Below are positions 7,955 through 16,156 of a DNA stretch of 64,000 nt, one piece after another. This DNA is from a bacterium. Lineage in GTDB: Bacteria; SZUA-79; Acidulodesulfobacterales; Acidulodesulfobacteraceae. Below the pieces are notes generated by a model. It made no database searches. It had not been told where the DNA came from and worked only from the letters and a program-made list of their open reading frames with translations. The first letter of the stretch is position 1; each line of letters opens with the position of its first letter. The DNA lies in assembly GCA_021777135.1 (NCBI GenBank), contig JAJYDX010000001.1, positions 434,001 to 498,000 of the forward strand, given 5' to 3'. The position numbers and the translations under genes are program-made.

Positions 7955-9442
7955 ATGGCTAAGGCAAAAGATAAATATAAAGTACCGGTTTTGGACGGTA
8001 AAATTTCAATTCCTAAGATAGTTCCGGGAGCTTCTGCATATGAGCATATGATAGAAGCACAAAAAGACGATATGGAAGCCCTAGGCTTTCCTTTTAAGCT
8101 TCAAGATGGTTGGAAGGAGAAAGCGTTAGGTGTTTTCAAAGAAATACTAGACCATAATAAGGCTGTCAGGGACTATATGGATATATGCGTCAGGTGCGGA
8201 GCATGCGCAGATAAATGTCAATTTTTCCTTGGAACCGCAGATCCAAACAATATGCCGGTTCAAAGACAGGAATTAATGAGAAAGGTATATAGGTACTATT
8301 TTACACCTTCCGGATTTTTTAAGAGCCTTTCAAACGCTCAAGAATTAACAGAAGAAGTTTTAAAAGAGTGGTACACATATTTTTGGCAGTGCTCCGAATG
8401 CAGAAGATGTTCTCTTTATTGTCCTTATGGAATAGATACAGCAGAAATTACTATGGCGGCAAGGCAGATTATGGATTCGATAGGTTTAGGACAGAAATAT
8501 ACCACGGAAGTTATACATAAAGTTTTTAAGACTGGAAATAATATAGGAATACCTCCAGCTGCTTTAAGAAATACTCTTGACGATTTAGAAGAAGAAATCG
8601 AAGAAGAAGGCGGAAAAGGGGTTAAAATACCAATGGATGTCGAAGGCGCGGAGGTTTTGTTAGTTCCGCCGTCGGCAGATTTTTTTGCTATGCCTCACAT
8701 GGAATCATTAAAAGGATACGCAAAAGTATTTCATAAAGCCGGTATAAGCTATACAGTCTCTTCTTATGCTTCAGAAGCAGGAAACTTTGGCAAATTTATA
8801 GGAAGCTATCAAAATACAAAAGAAATAAATAAAAGAATATGGGACGAGGCAAGAAGGCTTAAGGTAAAAAGAGTCATTATAGGAGAATGCGGGCATGCCT
8901 GGAGAGCTGCTTATATGTATTCTAACACAATGAACGGTCCTTTTGATTTTTTAGACTCTAAATATAAACAGCCTACCCATATATGCGACTTTACATTAGG
9001 ATTAGTAAAAGACGGAGTTATAAAGCTAGATCCTTCAGCAAATGACGACAAGGTAGTTACATTTCACGATTCATGCAACGTAGCAAGAGGCTCGAGGATT
9101 GGGGACGTCGTCGGAGGGCAGTTTACTATACCAAGGGAGCTTATAAAAGCCTCTGCAAATAGGTTTGTAGAGTTAAGGGAAGGTACTACTAAAGAAAGTA
9201 CTTTCTGTTGCGGTGCTGGCGGAGGTTTATTAACAGAAGAAGTTATGAACGTAAGGCTTGCCGGTTCTATGCCCAGGATGCAGACTGTGAAAGAAGCTGT
9301 AGATAATCACGGCGTAAATTTCTATGCACTTATATGCGCAATTTGCAAAACTCAATTTACAAAGGTATTTCCTCTTTACGGATTGGATGCTGACATGATA
9401 GGAGGAATTCACCAGTTGGTAAGCAATGCGATTGTAATGTAA
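7955..9442 (+). CDS. dsrK: DsrK, HdrD-like catalytic iron-sulfur subunit
   Basis: DsrK is a peripheral cytoplasmic subunit related to heterodisulfide reductase HdrD, and is thought to act on DsrC. The 495-aa protein has two [4Fe-4S] motifs, CVRCGACADKC (78-88) and CSECRRCSLYC (146-156). CCG-type cysteines follow: CGHAW, then SCNVARG, FCCGAGGG and CAICK. By my count the last set reads C-x43-CC-x41-CxxC, so the special catalytic cluster site looks complete. I use the second ATG, because the first lies only two nt after the GGAGG site. No dsrJ, dsrO or dsrP follows. Confidence 0.93.
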   Translation: MAKAKDKYKVPVLDGKISIPKIVPGASAYEHMIEAQKDDMEALGFPFKLQDGWKEKALGVFKEILDHNKAVRDYMDICVRCGACADKCQFFLGTADPNNMPVQRQELMRKVYRYYFTPSGFFKSLSNAQELTEEVLKEWYTYFWQCSECRRCSLYCPYGIDTAEITMAARQIMDSIGLGQKYTTEVIHKVFKTGNNIGIPPAALRNTLDDLEEEIEEEGGKGVKIPMDVEGAEVLLVPPSADFFAMPHMESLKGYAKVFHKAGISYTVSSYASEAGNFGKFIGSYQNTKEINKRIWDEARRLKVKRVIIGECGHAWRAAYMYSNTMNGPFDFLDSKYKQPTHICDFTLGLVKDGVIKLDPSANDDKVVTFHDSCNVARGSRIGDVVGGQFTIPRELIKASANRFVELREGTTKESTFCCGAGGGLLTEEVMNVRLAGSMPRMQTVKEAVDNHGVNFYALICAICKTQFTKVFPLYGLDADMIGGIHQLVSNAIVM

Positions 9443-9490
9443 AAAAAATAGCTAATATATAAAAAGATAACATTTGGGAGGAATGAATTA

Positions 9491-9841
9491 ATGAAACTTG
9501 GCGTTCTTATTAAAGAAGGACCATATATGCATCAAGCAATTGATACAGCATATAATTTTATTATTGCGGCAATGGAAGAAGGACATGAAATAAACGGTAT
9601 ATTTTTTTATAACGACGGCGTTTATAACAGATGCGCTACTCTCGAGCCGCCTAGAGATGAAAGAAATATCATGAAACTTCTTACCGAGTTGGAACTTAAA
9701 GGTGTCCGCTTAATAGTCTGCGTAGCCGCAGGTAAGAGAAGGGGTATAGTTAACCAGACAGTATGCAAGGTTGAAGAAATTTCCGGATTAGGGCAGCTTC
9801 TTGAACTATGCATAACCTCCGATAGAACGGTAACGTTTTAA
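9491..9841 (+). CDS. dsrE: DsrE, TusD-like sulfurtransferase subunit
   Basis: DsrE is the sulfur-binding subunit of the cytoplasmic DsrE2F2H2 complex, which passes persulfide sulfur to DsrC in sulfur oxidisers. It is homologous to TusD. The 116-aa protein keeps the active cysteine at residue 77 in VCVAAGKRRG, equivalent to Cys78 of Allochromatium DsrE. Extra cysteines occur near residues 48, 92 and 107. The ATG is preceded by GGGAGGAATG. It is the first of three contiguous genes, E-F-H, directly after dsrK. Confidence 0.92.
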   Translation: MKLGVLIKEGPYMHQAIDTAYNFIIAAMEEGHEINGIFFYNDGVYNRCATLEPPRDERNIMKLLTELELKGVRLIVCVAAGKRRGIVNQTVCKVEEISGLGQLLELCITSDRTVTF

Positions 9842-9884
9842 TTATTCAATTAAATATATTATATTATTACGGGAGTATATAAAA

Positions 9885-10259
9885 ATGTCGGAACAGGAAA
9901 AAACAAAAGTTATGTTTGTATGCAGGACTGCTCCATACGGAACCATTTATGAGCAGGAGGCAATAGAAGCTATGGTTATGTTTGGGGCATATGAACAGGA
10001 TGTAAGCGTAAGTTTTATAGGGGACGGAGTTTATTCCCTAAAAAAGGGACAGGATACATCTTTGCTCGGTAAGAAAAATTTTTCAATGGCTTATCCTATT
10101 TTAATAGATGACTTTGAAATTTCACACATTTATGTTGAAAAAGAATCTCTTGAAGAAAGAGGATTAAAAGACAGCGATTTGATGACTGAAGTTGAAATAT
10201 TAGACAGAAATGCGTTAAAACAAAAAATGAATGAAATGAAGGCGCTTTTACCTTTTTAA
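9885..10259 (+). CDS. dsrF: DsrF, TusC-like subunit of DsrEFH
   Basis: This 124-aa protein is the TusC-type middle subunit of the DsrEFH heterohexamer. The N-terminal TAPYGTIYEQEAIEAMVMFGA and the following SFIGDGVYSL match the family. Its role is structural or supportive, because the catalytic cysteine lies in DsrE. It has one cysteine, near residue 13. It lies 43 bp after dsrE and 31 bp before dsrH, in the same operon. Confidence 0.9.
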   Translation: MSEQEKTKVMFVCRTAPYGTIYEQEAIEAMVMFGAYEQDVSVSFIGDGVYSLKKGQDTSLLGKKNFSMAYPILIDDFEISHIYVEKESLEERGLKDSDLMTEVEILDRNALKQKMNEMKALLPF

Positions 10260-10290
10260 AAAATATGAATTTACTTAGGAGGAGAATAAA

Positions 10291-10593
10291 TTGTTGCATA
10301 TAATTAAAAAATCACCTTATGAATCATCGGCTCTTAAAGACGCCGTTGAATACATAGGACAAAACGACGATGTGGTTCTTTTAACGGAAGACGGTGTATA
10401 TGCCGCTAAAAAGGGCGGCAAGTTTGAAGGATTATTAGTAGATTTAACAAAAAAAAATAGCGTTTACTGTCTTTTGGCAGATATAAAAGCAAGAGGGATA
10501 CAGGAAAGCGAAATAGCAGAAAACATAAAAATTATTGATTATAAAGGTTTTGTAGAAAAAGTCGTAGAACACAATCCAATGACTTGGTCTTAA
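10291..10593 (+). CDS. dsrH: DsrH, TusB-like subunit of DsrEFH
   Basis: This is a 100-aa TusB-type subunit with the family opening HIIKKSPYESSAL and a VLLTEDGVYAA segment. The start is a TTG 6-7 nt after GGAGGAG, with no better ATG. The first 40 residues contain no cysteine, although Allochromatium DsrH has a functional Cys near position 20. The only cysteine here is near residue 60 (VYCLLA). Sulfur handling would then rest on DsrE. It is the last gene of the dsr operon and is followed by two hairpins. Confidence 0.88.
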   Translation: MLHIIKKSPYESSALKDAVEYIGQNDDVVLLTEDGVYAAKKGGKFEGLLVDLTKKNSVYCLLADIKARGIQESEIAENIKIIDYKGFVEKVVEHNPMTWS

Positions 10594-10601
10594 TTTATAT
10601 A

Positions 10602-10647
10602 TTAACCTTAATATGCCAACTGTAAAATATAAGCATATTAAGGTTAA
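10602..10647 (+). other. 15-bp inverted repeat after dsrH
   Basis: TTAACCTTAATATGC (10602-10616) and its exact complement (10633-10647) surround a 16-nt loop, directly after the dsrH stop. No T run follows, so this is a 3' stabilising or processing hairpin, or one half of a tandem termination region with the next structure. Confidence 0.6.
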
Positions 10648-10658
10648 ATAAATTATAA

Positions 10659-10706
10659 ATTCCCGGAATGCATTCCTGCGGACATATTCCGGGAATCAAT
10701 TTTTTA
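10659..10706 (+). terminator. Rho-independent terminator of the dsr operon
   Basis: ATTCCCGGAAT (10659-10669) pairs perfectly with ATTCCGGGAAT (10686-10696), followed by CAATTTTTT. It lies in the 317-bp gap between dsrH and sat. The rest of that gap holds the preceding hairpin and the sat promoter, and no further gene is seen. Confidence 0.8.
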
Positions 10707-10789
10707 TGATTTAAGTTATTAGCCTTAAAATTTCCGCTCAGCTCATTCCTAAAAAAATGTAGAAAATGATTTTGCAGTAAAAATATTTG

Positions 10790-10818
10790 TTGACATTTTA
10801 ATCAAATAATATTAAATA
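10790..10818 (+). promoter_or_regulatory. Probable promoter of sat-aprBA
   Basis: A perfect TTGACA at 10790-10795 lies 17 bp before TAAATA (10813-10818), with overlapping AT-rich alternatives a few bases on. It lies between the dsr terminator and sat. It implies sat is transcribed apart from the dsr operon, with a leader of about 85 nt. Confidence 0.5.
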
Positions 10819-10910
10819 TATAGAATTAAATTCAAAATCATTTAAAATCTTAAGAACCACAGAAATAATTCTATTTTTAAATATCTTGTAAAACTATCTG
10901 GAGGGACGAT

Positions 10911-12134
10911 ATGGCGTTAGTAAACCCGCACGGTAAAGAAAAAAAATTAAAACCGCTTCTGCTAACTGGCAATGAACTTAAGGAAGCTAAAGAAAAAGCA
11001 AAAAATCTTAAAAAATTACCAATGACTTCAAGAGAAACCTCTGATTTAATAATGATGGGTATAGGCGCGTTTACTCCTCTGGAAGGATTTATGGGAAAAC
11101 AAGATTGGCAGGGCGTAGTTGATAATTATACTATGAAAGACGGAACTTTCTGGCCTATTCCTATTACTCTTTCTGCTACAAAGGAAATTGCTGACGAAAT
11201 AAAAATAGGAGAGGAAGTAGCGCTCGTAGATTTTGAAACTTCTGAAATAATTGGAATAATCACCGTATCAGAAAAATATTCGATTGACAAAGCTCATGAG
11301 TGTCAAAAAGTGTTTAAAACAACCGACATGGAACACCCCGGAGTTCAAAAAGTTATGGCCCAGGGAGACGTCAATATTGCCGGTAAAGTAGTAGTTTTAA
11401 GCGAGAGCACTTATCCAGTCGAGTTTAAGGAAATATATATGCGCCCGGCAGAGGTTAGAAAAATATTTGAGGAGAAAGGCTGGAATACTGTTGCCGCGTT
11501 TCAAACCAGAAACCCAATGCATCGTTCGCATGAGTATCTTGCAAAGGTTGCAATAGAAACTACCGACGGAGTACTTATTCACCAGCTTGTAGGTAAATTA
11601 AAACCCGGCGATATTCCAGCGAATGTTAGAGCTGTTGCTATTAATACCTTAATGGATAATTATTTTGTTAAAAATACTATAGTGCAGGCAGGATACCCTA
11701 TGGAAATGAGATATGCAGGACCAAGGGAAGCTCTTCTTCACGCAGTTTTCAGACAAAATTATGGCTGTTCACACCTTATAGTAGGAAGGGATCATGCAGG
11801 AGTAGGCGATTACTACGGACCATTTGATGCGCATAAAATATTTGATGAAATTCCAAAAAATGCTTTAGAATTAAAGCCTTTAAAAATGGATCTTACGTTT
11901 TATTGCCATAAATGCGATGGTATGGCTTCAACTAGAACTTGCCCCCACTCTAAGGAAGACAGGCTTACATTAAGCGGCACAATGCTAAGAAAACTTTTAT
12001 CAGAAGGTCAGGATGTACCAGATCATTTTTCAAGACCAGAGGTTTTAGCTATATTAAAAGATTATTATGCTTCTCTTTCGAAAGAAGATAAAGTAGAAGT
12101 AAAACTTCATAAAGCAGCTAAAGGAGAGATTTAA
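10911..12134 (+). CDS. sat: ATP sulfurylase (sulfate adenylyltransferase)
   Basis: This 407-aa homo-oligomeric dissimilatory-type ATP sulfurylase forms APS and pyrophosphate from sulfate and ATP, or runs in reverse in sulfur oxidation. The active-site segment [11 protein letters not shown] near residue 200 and [16 protein letters not shown] near residue 295 are intact. A CHKC...CPH zinc-type segment near residue 342 is as in dissimilatory Sat. No APS kinase domain is fused, which fits a dissimilatory role. It is followed by aprB after 81 bp. A GGAGGGAC site precedes the ATG. Confidence 0.96.
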   Translation: MALVNPHGKEKKLKPLLLTGNELKEAKEKAKNLKKLPMTSRETSDLIMMGIGAFTPLEGFMGKQDWQGVVDNYTMKDGTFWPIPITLSATKEIADEIKIGEEVALVDFETSEIIGIITVSEKYSIDKAHECQKVFKTTDMEHPGVQKVMAQGDVNIAGKVVVLSESTYPVEFKEIYMRPAEVRKIFEEKGWNTVAAFQTRNPMHRSHEYLAKVAIETTDGVLIHQLVGKLKPGDIPANVRAVAINTLMDNYFVKNTIVQAGYPMEMRYAGPREALLHAVFRQNYGCSHLIVGRDHAGVGDYYGPFDAHKIFDEIPKNALELKPLKMDLTFYCHKCDGMASTRTCPHSKEDRLTLSGTMLRKLLSEGQDVPDHFSRPEVLAILKDYYASLSKEDKVEVKLHKAAKGEI

Positions 12135-12215
12135 TTTATATATTGTCCTGTTTACCGAGCGGATAATATATCGTTTTATATATAAAAATAATATATCAAT
12201 TAAGGAGGTATGAAA

Positions 12216-12650
12216 ATGCCAAGTTTTGTAATTACTGAAAAATGCGACGGTTGCAAGGGAAGGGATAAGACTGCTTGCCAGTATATCTGCCCTAACGACC
12301 TTATGGTTCTTAACAAGGACATTATGAAGGCTTATAATCAGGAGCCGGATCAATGCTGGGAGTGTTACAGCTGTGTTAAAATTTGTCCTCAGTCTGCAGT
12401 GGAAGTTAGAGCATATCAGGATTTTGCGCCATTAGGTTCTTCGGTTATACCTATGCGTGGATCTGATTCTATTATGTGGACTGTAAAATTTAGAAATGGA
12501 AAGATTAAAAGATTTAAGTTCCCAATAAGGACTACTCCGGAAGGTGGTATAGACCCATATCAGGGAATTGCCGAAGTTAACCAGGGAAATTTGAAAGACG
12601 AACGTCTATGCGATGAACTTGGAATAGAACTTACGGTTCCTAAGAAATAA
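12216..12650 (+). CDS. aprB: APS reductase beta subunit
   Basis: AprB is the ferredoxin-like subunit that carries electrons to the flavin of AprA. The 144-aa protein has two [4Fe-4S] motifs: CDGCKGRDKTACQYICP (from residue 8) and CWECYSCVKICP (from residue 46). The C-terminal tail, which in the family wraps around AprA, is present. I choose the second ATG, giving MPSFVITEKCDGC as in known AprB and a 7-nt gap from AAGGAGG. Starting two codons earlier is possible. Confidence 0.96.
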   Translation: MPSFVITEKCDGCKGRDKTACQYICPNDLMVLNKDIMKAYNQEPDQCWECYSCVKICPQSAVEVRAYQDFAPLGSSVIPMRGSDSIMWTVKFRNGKIKRFKFPIRTTPEGGIDPYQGIAEVNQGNLKDERLCDELGIELTVPKK

Positions 12651-12717
12651 AGTCAGGAATGCGGTAACGCATTATTTTTAAATTAAAATAATATATAAAT
12701 TGTGAGGATAAATTGTT

Positions 12718-14643
12718 ATGGCTGAAATGAAAGGTTCAATGACAAGCACCGATGTTTTAAACAATTATACCATAGAAGAAATAAATACCGATGTATTAAT
12801 CGTCGGCGGCGGTATGGTTGGATGCGGAGCAGCATTTGAAATAAAGAAGTGGGCTCCAAAAGATATGAAAATAACGATGGTGGAAAAAGCTTCAATAGAA
12901 AGAAGCGGCGCGGTCGCAATGGGATTATCCGCTATTAATACTTATCTTGGAGACAATACTCCAGAAGATTATGTTAAGCATGTTGCTAACGACCTTATGG
13001 GTATAGTAAGAGAAGACCTTATTTATGATACCGGAAGACACGTAGATTCAACAGTTCAACTTTTTGAAAAATTCGGACTTCCTATATTCAAAGAAGACGA
13101 AGAAGACACCAGATCTATCGCTGAAGGCGCAAGACCGTTAAGAGCAGGTAGATGGCAGATAATGATTCACGGTGAATCCTATAAAGTATTAGTTGCCGAA
13201 GCTGCAAGAAAAGCTCTTGGAGAAGAAAATATTTTAGAAAGAGTATTTATAACTGAACTTCTTATGGACGAAAAACATGAGAACAGAGTTGCGGGAGCAA
13301 TCGGTTTCAGCTTAAGAGAAGCCAAGATTTATATATTTAAAGCTAAATCAGTTATTATGGCTTGCGGCGGAACGGTCAACGTTTTCAGACCAAGATCTCA
13401 GGCCGAAGGTATGGGAAGAACATGGTATGCTATATGGAATGCCGGTTCGACGTATGCTATGGGCTATCAGGCAGGAGCGGAAATGACCACTATGGAAAAC
13501 AGATTCGTTCCAAATAGATTTAAAGACGGATACGGTCCTGTCGGAGCGTGGTTCACACTCTTTAAATCAAGAGTTTTAAATGCTCATGGCGAAGACTATA
13601 TGCAGAAATGGGGACATATGCTTCAGGACTATGCGCCTTATGGTTTAGCAAAAGTACCCGCGACCTGCTTATGGAACCATGTTATGTTAAAAGACTGGAT
13701 GGAAGGAAACGGTCCTTTCTATATGAACACCTCAGGAGCAATCAAAACACTTTTCGAAACTCTTCCTGAAAAGAGAAAGAAGTCTCTTGAAGCAGATGCA
13801 TGGGAAGATTTCCTTGATATGACAGTAGCTCAGGCTGGATTATGGGCAGCAATGGATATAGATCCGGCAGAAACAAATTCTGAAGTTATGCCTACCGAGC
13901 CATATTTCTTAGGTTCCCATTCTGGAGCATGTGGAATGTGGGTTTCCGGACCAGAAGATTTAGCCCCGAAAGAGTACCAATGGGGTTATAACCGTATGAC
14001 CACTGTTAACGGTCTTTTCACAGGAGGAGACGGCGTCGGTGCATCCGGACATAAATTCTCTTCCGGTTCATACGTGGAGGGAAGAATCGCCGCAAAATCA
14101 GCCGTAAGATTTGTATTAGACGATTCAGGCTATACACCTACTGTTCATACCGATAACAAAACACTTGCCGAAAAAGTATACGGACCAATGATTACATTCG
14201 AGAAATTTAAAGATTATTCTACTGAGTCTAATGTAAATCCGAACTATATAAAACCAAGACTTTATTTGTTCAGATTAAATAAACTTATGGATGAATATGT
14301 TGCCGGAACTTCCACGTTCTATAGGACAAGCGAAGCTAATCTTTTAAGAGGATTAGATCTTTTGAACAGACTTAAAGACGATGCTCCAAAACTTGCTGCG
14401 TCAAATCTACATGAGCTTATGAGAGCATGGGAAAATTACCATAGGTCTATAGTAGGAGAACTTCATTTAAGACATGTTTTGTTTAGAGAAGAGACCAGAT
14501 ATCCTGGTTTTTATTACAGAACAGACCATCCAAAACTTGACGAACAGAATTGGAAATTATTCGTTAACTCTAAATTGAACAAAGCAACCGGACAGCCGGA
14601 ATTATTCAAGAAGCCTTATATCGAAATAGTTCCAAAGAGCTAA
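12718..14643 (+). CDS. aprA: APS reductase alpha subunit
   Basis: AprA is the FAD subunit that interconverts APS with sulfite and AMP. The 641-aa protein has an N-terminal FAD-binding DVLIVGGGMVGCGAA near residue 24. The RSGAVAMGLSAINTY segment near residue 62 and the FTGGDGVGASGHKFSSGS segment near residue 440 are strongly conserved in the family. It is a typical length. It follows aprB by 67 bp and ends the sat-aprBA unit at a terminator. Confidence 0.97.
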   Translation: MAEMKGSMTSTDVLNNYTIEEINTDVLIVGGGMVGCGAAFEIKKWAPKDMKITMVEKASIERSGAVAMGLSAINTYLGDNTPEDYVKHVANDLMGIVREDLIYDTGRHVDSTVQLFEKFGLPIFKEDEEDTRSIAEGARPLRAGRWQIMIHGESYKVLVAEAARKALGEENILERVFITELLMDEKHENRVAGAIGFSLREAKIYIFKAKSVIMACGGTVNVFRPRSQAEGMGRTWYAIWNAGSTYAMGYQAGAEMTTMENRFVPNRFKDGYGPVGAWFTLFKSRVLNAHGEDYMQKWGHMLQDYAPYGLAKVPATCLWNHVMLKDWMEGNGPFYMNTSGAIKTLFETLPEKRKKSLEADAWEDFLDMTVAQAGLWAAMDIDPAETNSEVMPTEPYFLGSHSGACGMWVSGPEDLAPKEYQWGYNRMTTVNGLFTGGDGVGASGHKFSSGSYVEGRIAAKSAVRFVLDDSGYTPTVHTDNKTLAEKVYGPMITFEKFKDYSTESNVNPNYIKPRLYLFRLNKLMDEYVAGTSTFYRTSEANLLRGLDLLNRLKDDAPKLAASNLHELMRAWENYHRSIVGELHLRHVLFREETRYPGFYYRTDHPKLDEQNWKLFVNSKLNKATGQPELFKKPYIEIVPKS

Positions 14644-14687
14644 TGTTTAAAAATTTGCTTTAAATAACTAAAAATATTACGCATAGC

Positions 14688-14715
14688 CCCCTCCTCATTT
14701 ATGAGGAGGGGTTTT
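14688..14715 (+). terminator. Terminator after aprA
   Basis: CCCCTCCTCAT pairs perfectly with ATGAGGAGGGG across a minimal loop, followed by TTTT. This separates sat-aprBA from qmoABC. The remaining 100 bp before qmoA is AT-rich, without a clear consensus promoter. Confidence 0.85.
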
Positions 14716-14818
14716 AATATATACCGGATTAATAAAATTATTTACTATTATTTTAGCTGCAGTATTTGTATTATTTTAATTAAAAATTTAAATTATCTTA
14801 AGTTGGGGAGATTTAAAG

Positions 14819-16117
14819 TTGAACGAGTTAAATAACGAAAATCCCGTACTTATAATTGGCGGAGGTCATAGCGGCGTTTCTGCTGCTCTTGAAATTACCG
14901 AAGCCGTCAATAAAAAAGTATATATAGTAGAAAAAAAATCTTATATAGGCGGCAGAGTTCTCCAAATGTATAAGTATTTTCCAAAATTGTGTCCTCCGTT
15001 TTGCGGTTTTGAAATAAATACAAAAAGAATAAAATCATCCACGGAAGACAATATTAAATTTTTGGTTTCTTCAACAGTAGAAGAAATAAATAAAGAAAAG
15101 GATGGGAGCGGATACAAAGTTAAAATTCGGCAAAAACCTCAATATATTAATGATAACTGTACCGTTTGCGGAGAATGTGCAAAAGTATGTCCAGAAAGCA
15201 GACCAAACGACTTTAATTATGATATGGATACAACAAAAGCAATATATATGCCCGCAATATCTACCTATCCTTTAAAATATACCGTAGATGAAAACTATTG
15301 TAAATTTACGGCTTGTAAAAAATGCGAAGAAGCTTGTAAATATGGCGCTATTAATCTTAATGTTCAAGAAAATATAATTGAATTAAAAGTTTCGGAAATT
15401 ATTTTTGCGACCGGCTGGAAACCATACGCTGTAGAAAAATTAGATAATTTAGGTTACGGCAAGTTTAAAAACGTAATTACAAATGTAATGATGGAAAGGC
15501 TTGCAGCTGATAACGGACCTACCGGCGGTAAAATTTTGAGACCATCGGACAATAAAGAAGTATCTAATGTTGCGTTTATTCAGTGCGCAGGCTCAAGAAA
15601 CGAAAACCATCTTCCTTACTGTTCGGCCATATGCTGCATGGCATCATTAAAACAGGCTCTATATTTAAGAGAAAAAAACCCCGTATCTTCACCTACTATA
15701 TTTTATATAGATTTAAGAACCCCGGGAAGATATGAAAATTTTCTTAATAGAGCAGAAAGCGACAAGAATATTAAATTCAATAAGGGCATAGTAGGAAAAA
15801 TATCCGAGGATAATGCCACAGGCGACCTTCTTTTAGACGTAGAAGATATTCTTTCAGGCAAAAAAAATAAATTTAGAGCTGAGATGGTAGTTCTTGCGGC
15901 AGGTATGCACCCAAATATAAAGGACGATCTAAAGGGAATAAAAATTGACGGAGATATAAAAATCGACATAGATGAAAACGGTTTTATTTTTAATGAAAAT
16001 TTTGAGGCAGGAATTTTTTCAGCAGGTGTCGCAAAGTTTCCCTTGGATGTTTATATGTCCGGTCAGTCTGCAACATCAGCGGCACTCTCAGTTATTCAGC
16101 ATAAAGTAAAATTATAA
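14819..16117 (+). CDS. qmoA: QmoA, HdrA-like flavoprotein of the Qmo complex
   Basis: QmoABC moves electrons between the menaquinone pool and APS reductase. QmoA (432 aa) opens with an FAD-binding IIGGGHSGVSAALE. It carries ferredoxin-like cysteines in CTVCGECAKVCP (near residue 118) and CKFTACKKCEEAC (near 160). A second flavin-related segment, QCAGSRNENHLPYCS, lies near residue 258. The start is TTG, 8 nt after GGGGAG, with no suitable ATG nearby. qmoB follows after 39 bp. Confidence 0.93.
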   Translation: MNELNNENPVLIIGGGHSGVSAALEITEAVNKKVYIVEKKSYIGGRVLQMYKYFPKLCPPFCGFEINTKRIKSSTEDNIKFLVSSTVEEINKEKDGSGYKVKIRQKPQYINDNCTVCGECAKVCPESRPNDFNYDMDTTKAIYMPAISTYPLKYTVDENYCKFTACKKCEEACKYGAINLNVQENIIELKVSEIIFATGWKPYAVEKLDNLGYGKFKNVITNVMMERLAADNGPTGGKILRPSDNKEVSNVAFIQCAGSRNENHLPYCSAICCMASLKQALYLREKNPVSSPTIFYIDLRTPGRYENFLNRAESDKNIKFNKGIVGKISEDNATGDLLLDVEDILSGKKNKFRAEMVVLAAGMHPNIKDDLKGIKIDGDIKIDIDENGFIFNENFEAGIFSAGVAKFPLDVYMSGQSATSAALSVIQHKVKL

Positions 16118-16156
16118 AAAAGATAAAGAAAAGATATATTTAGAATAGGAGTGAAA

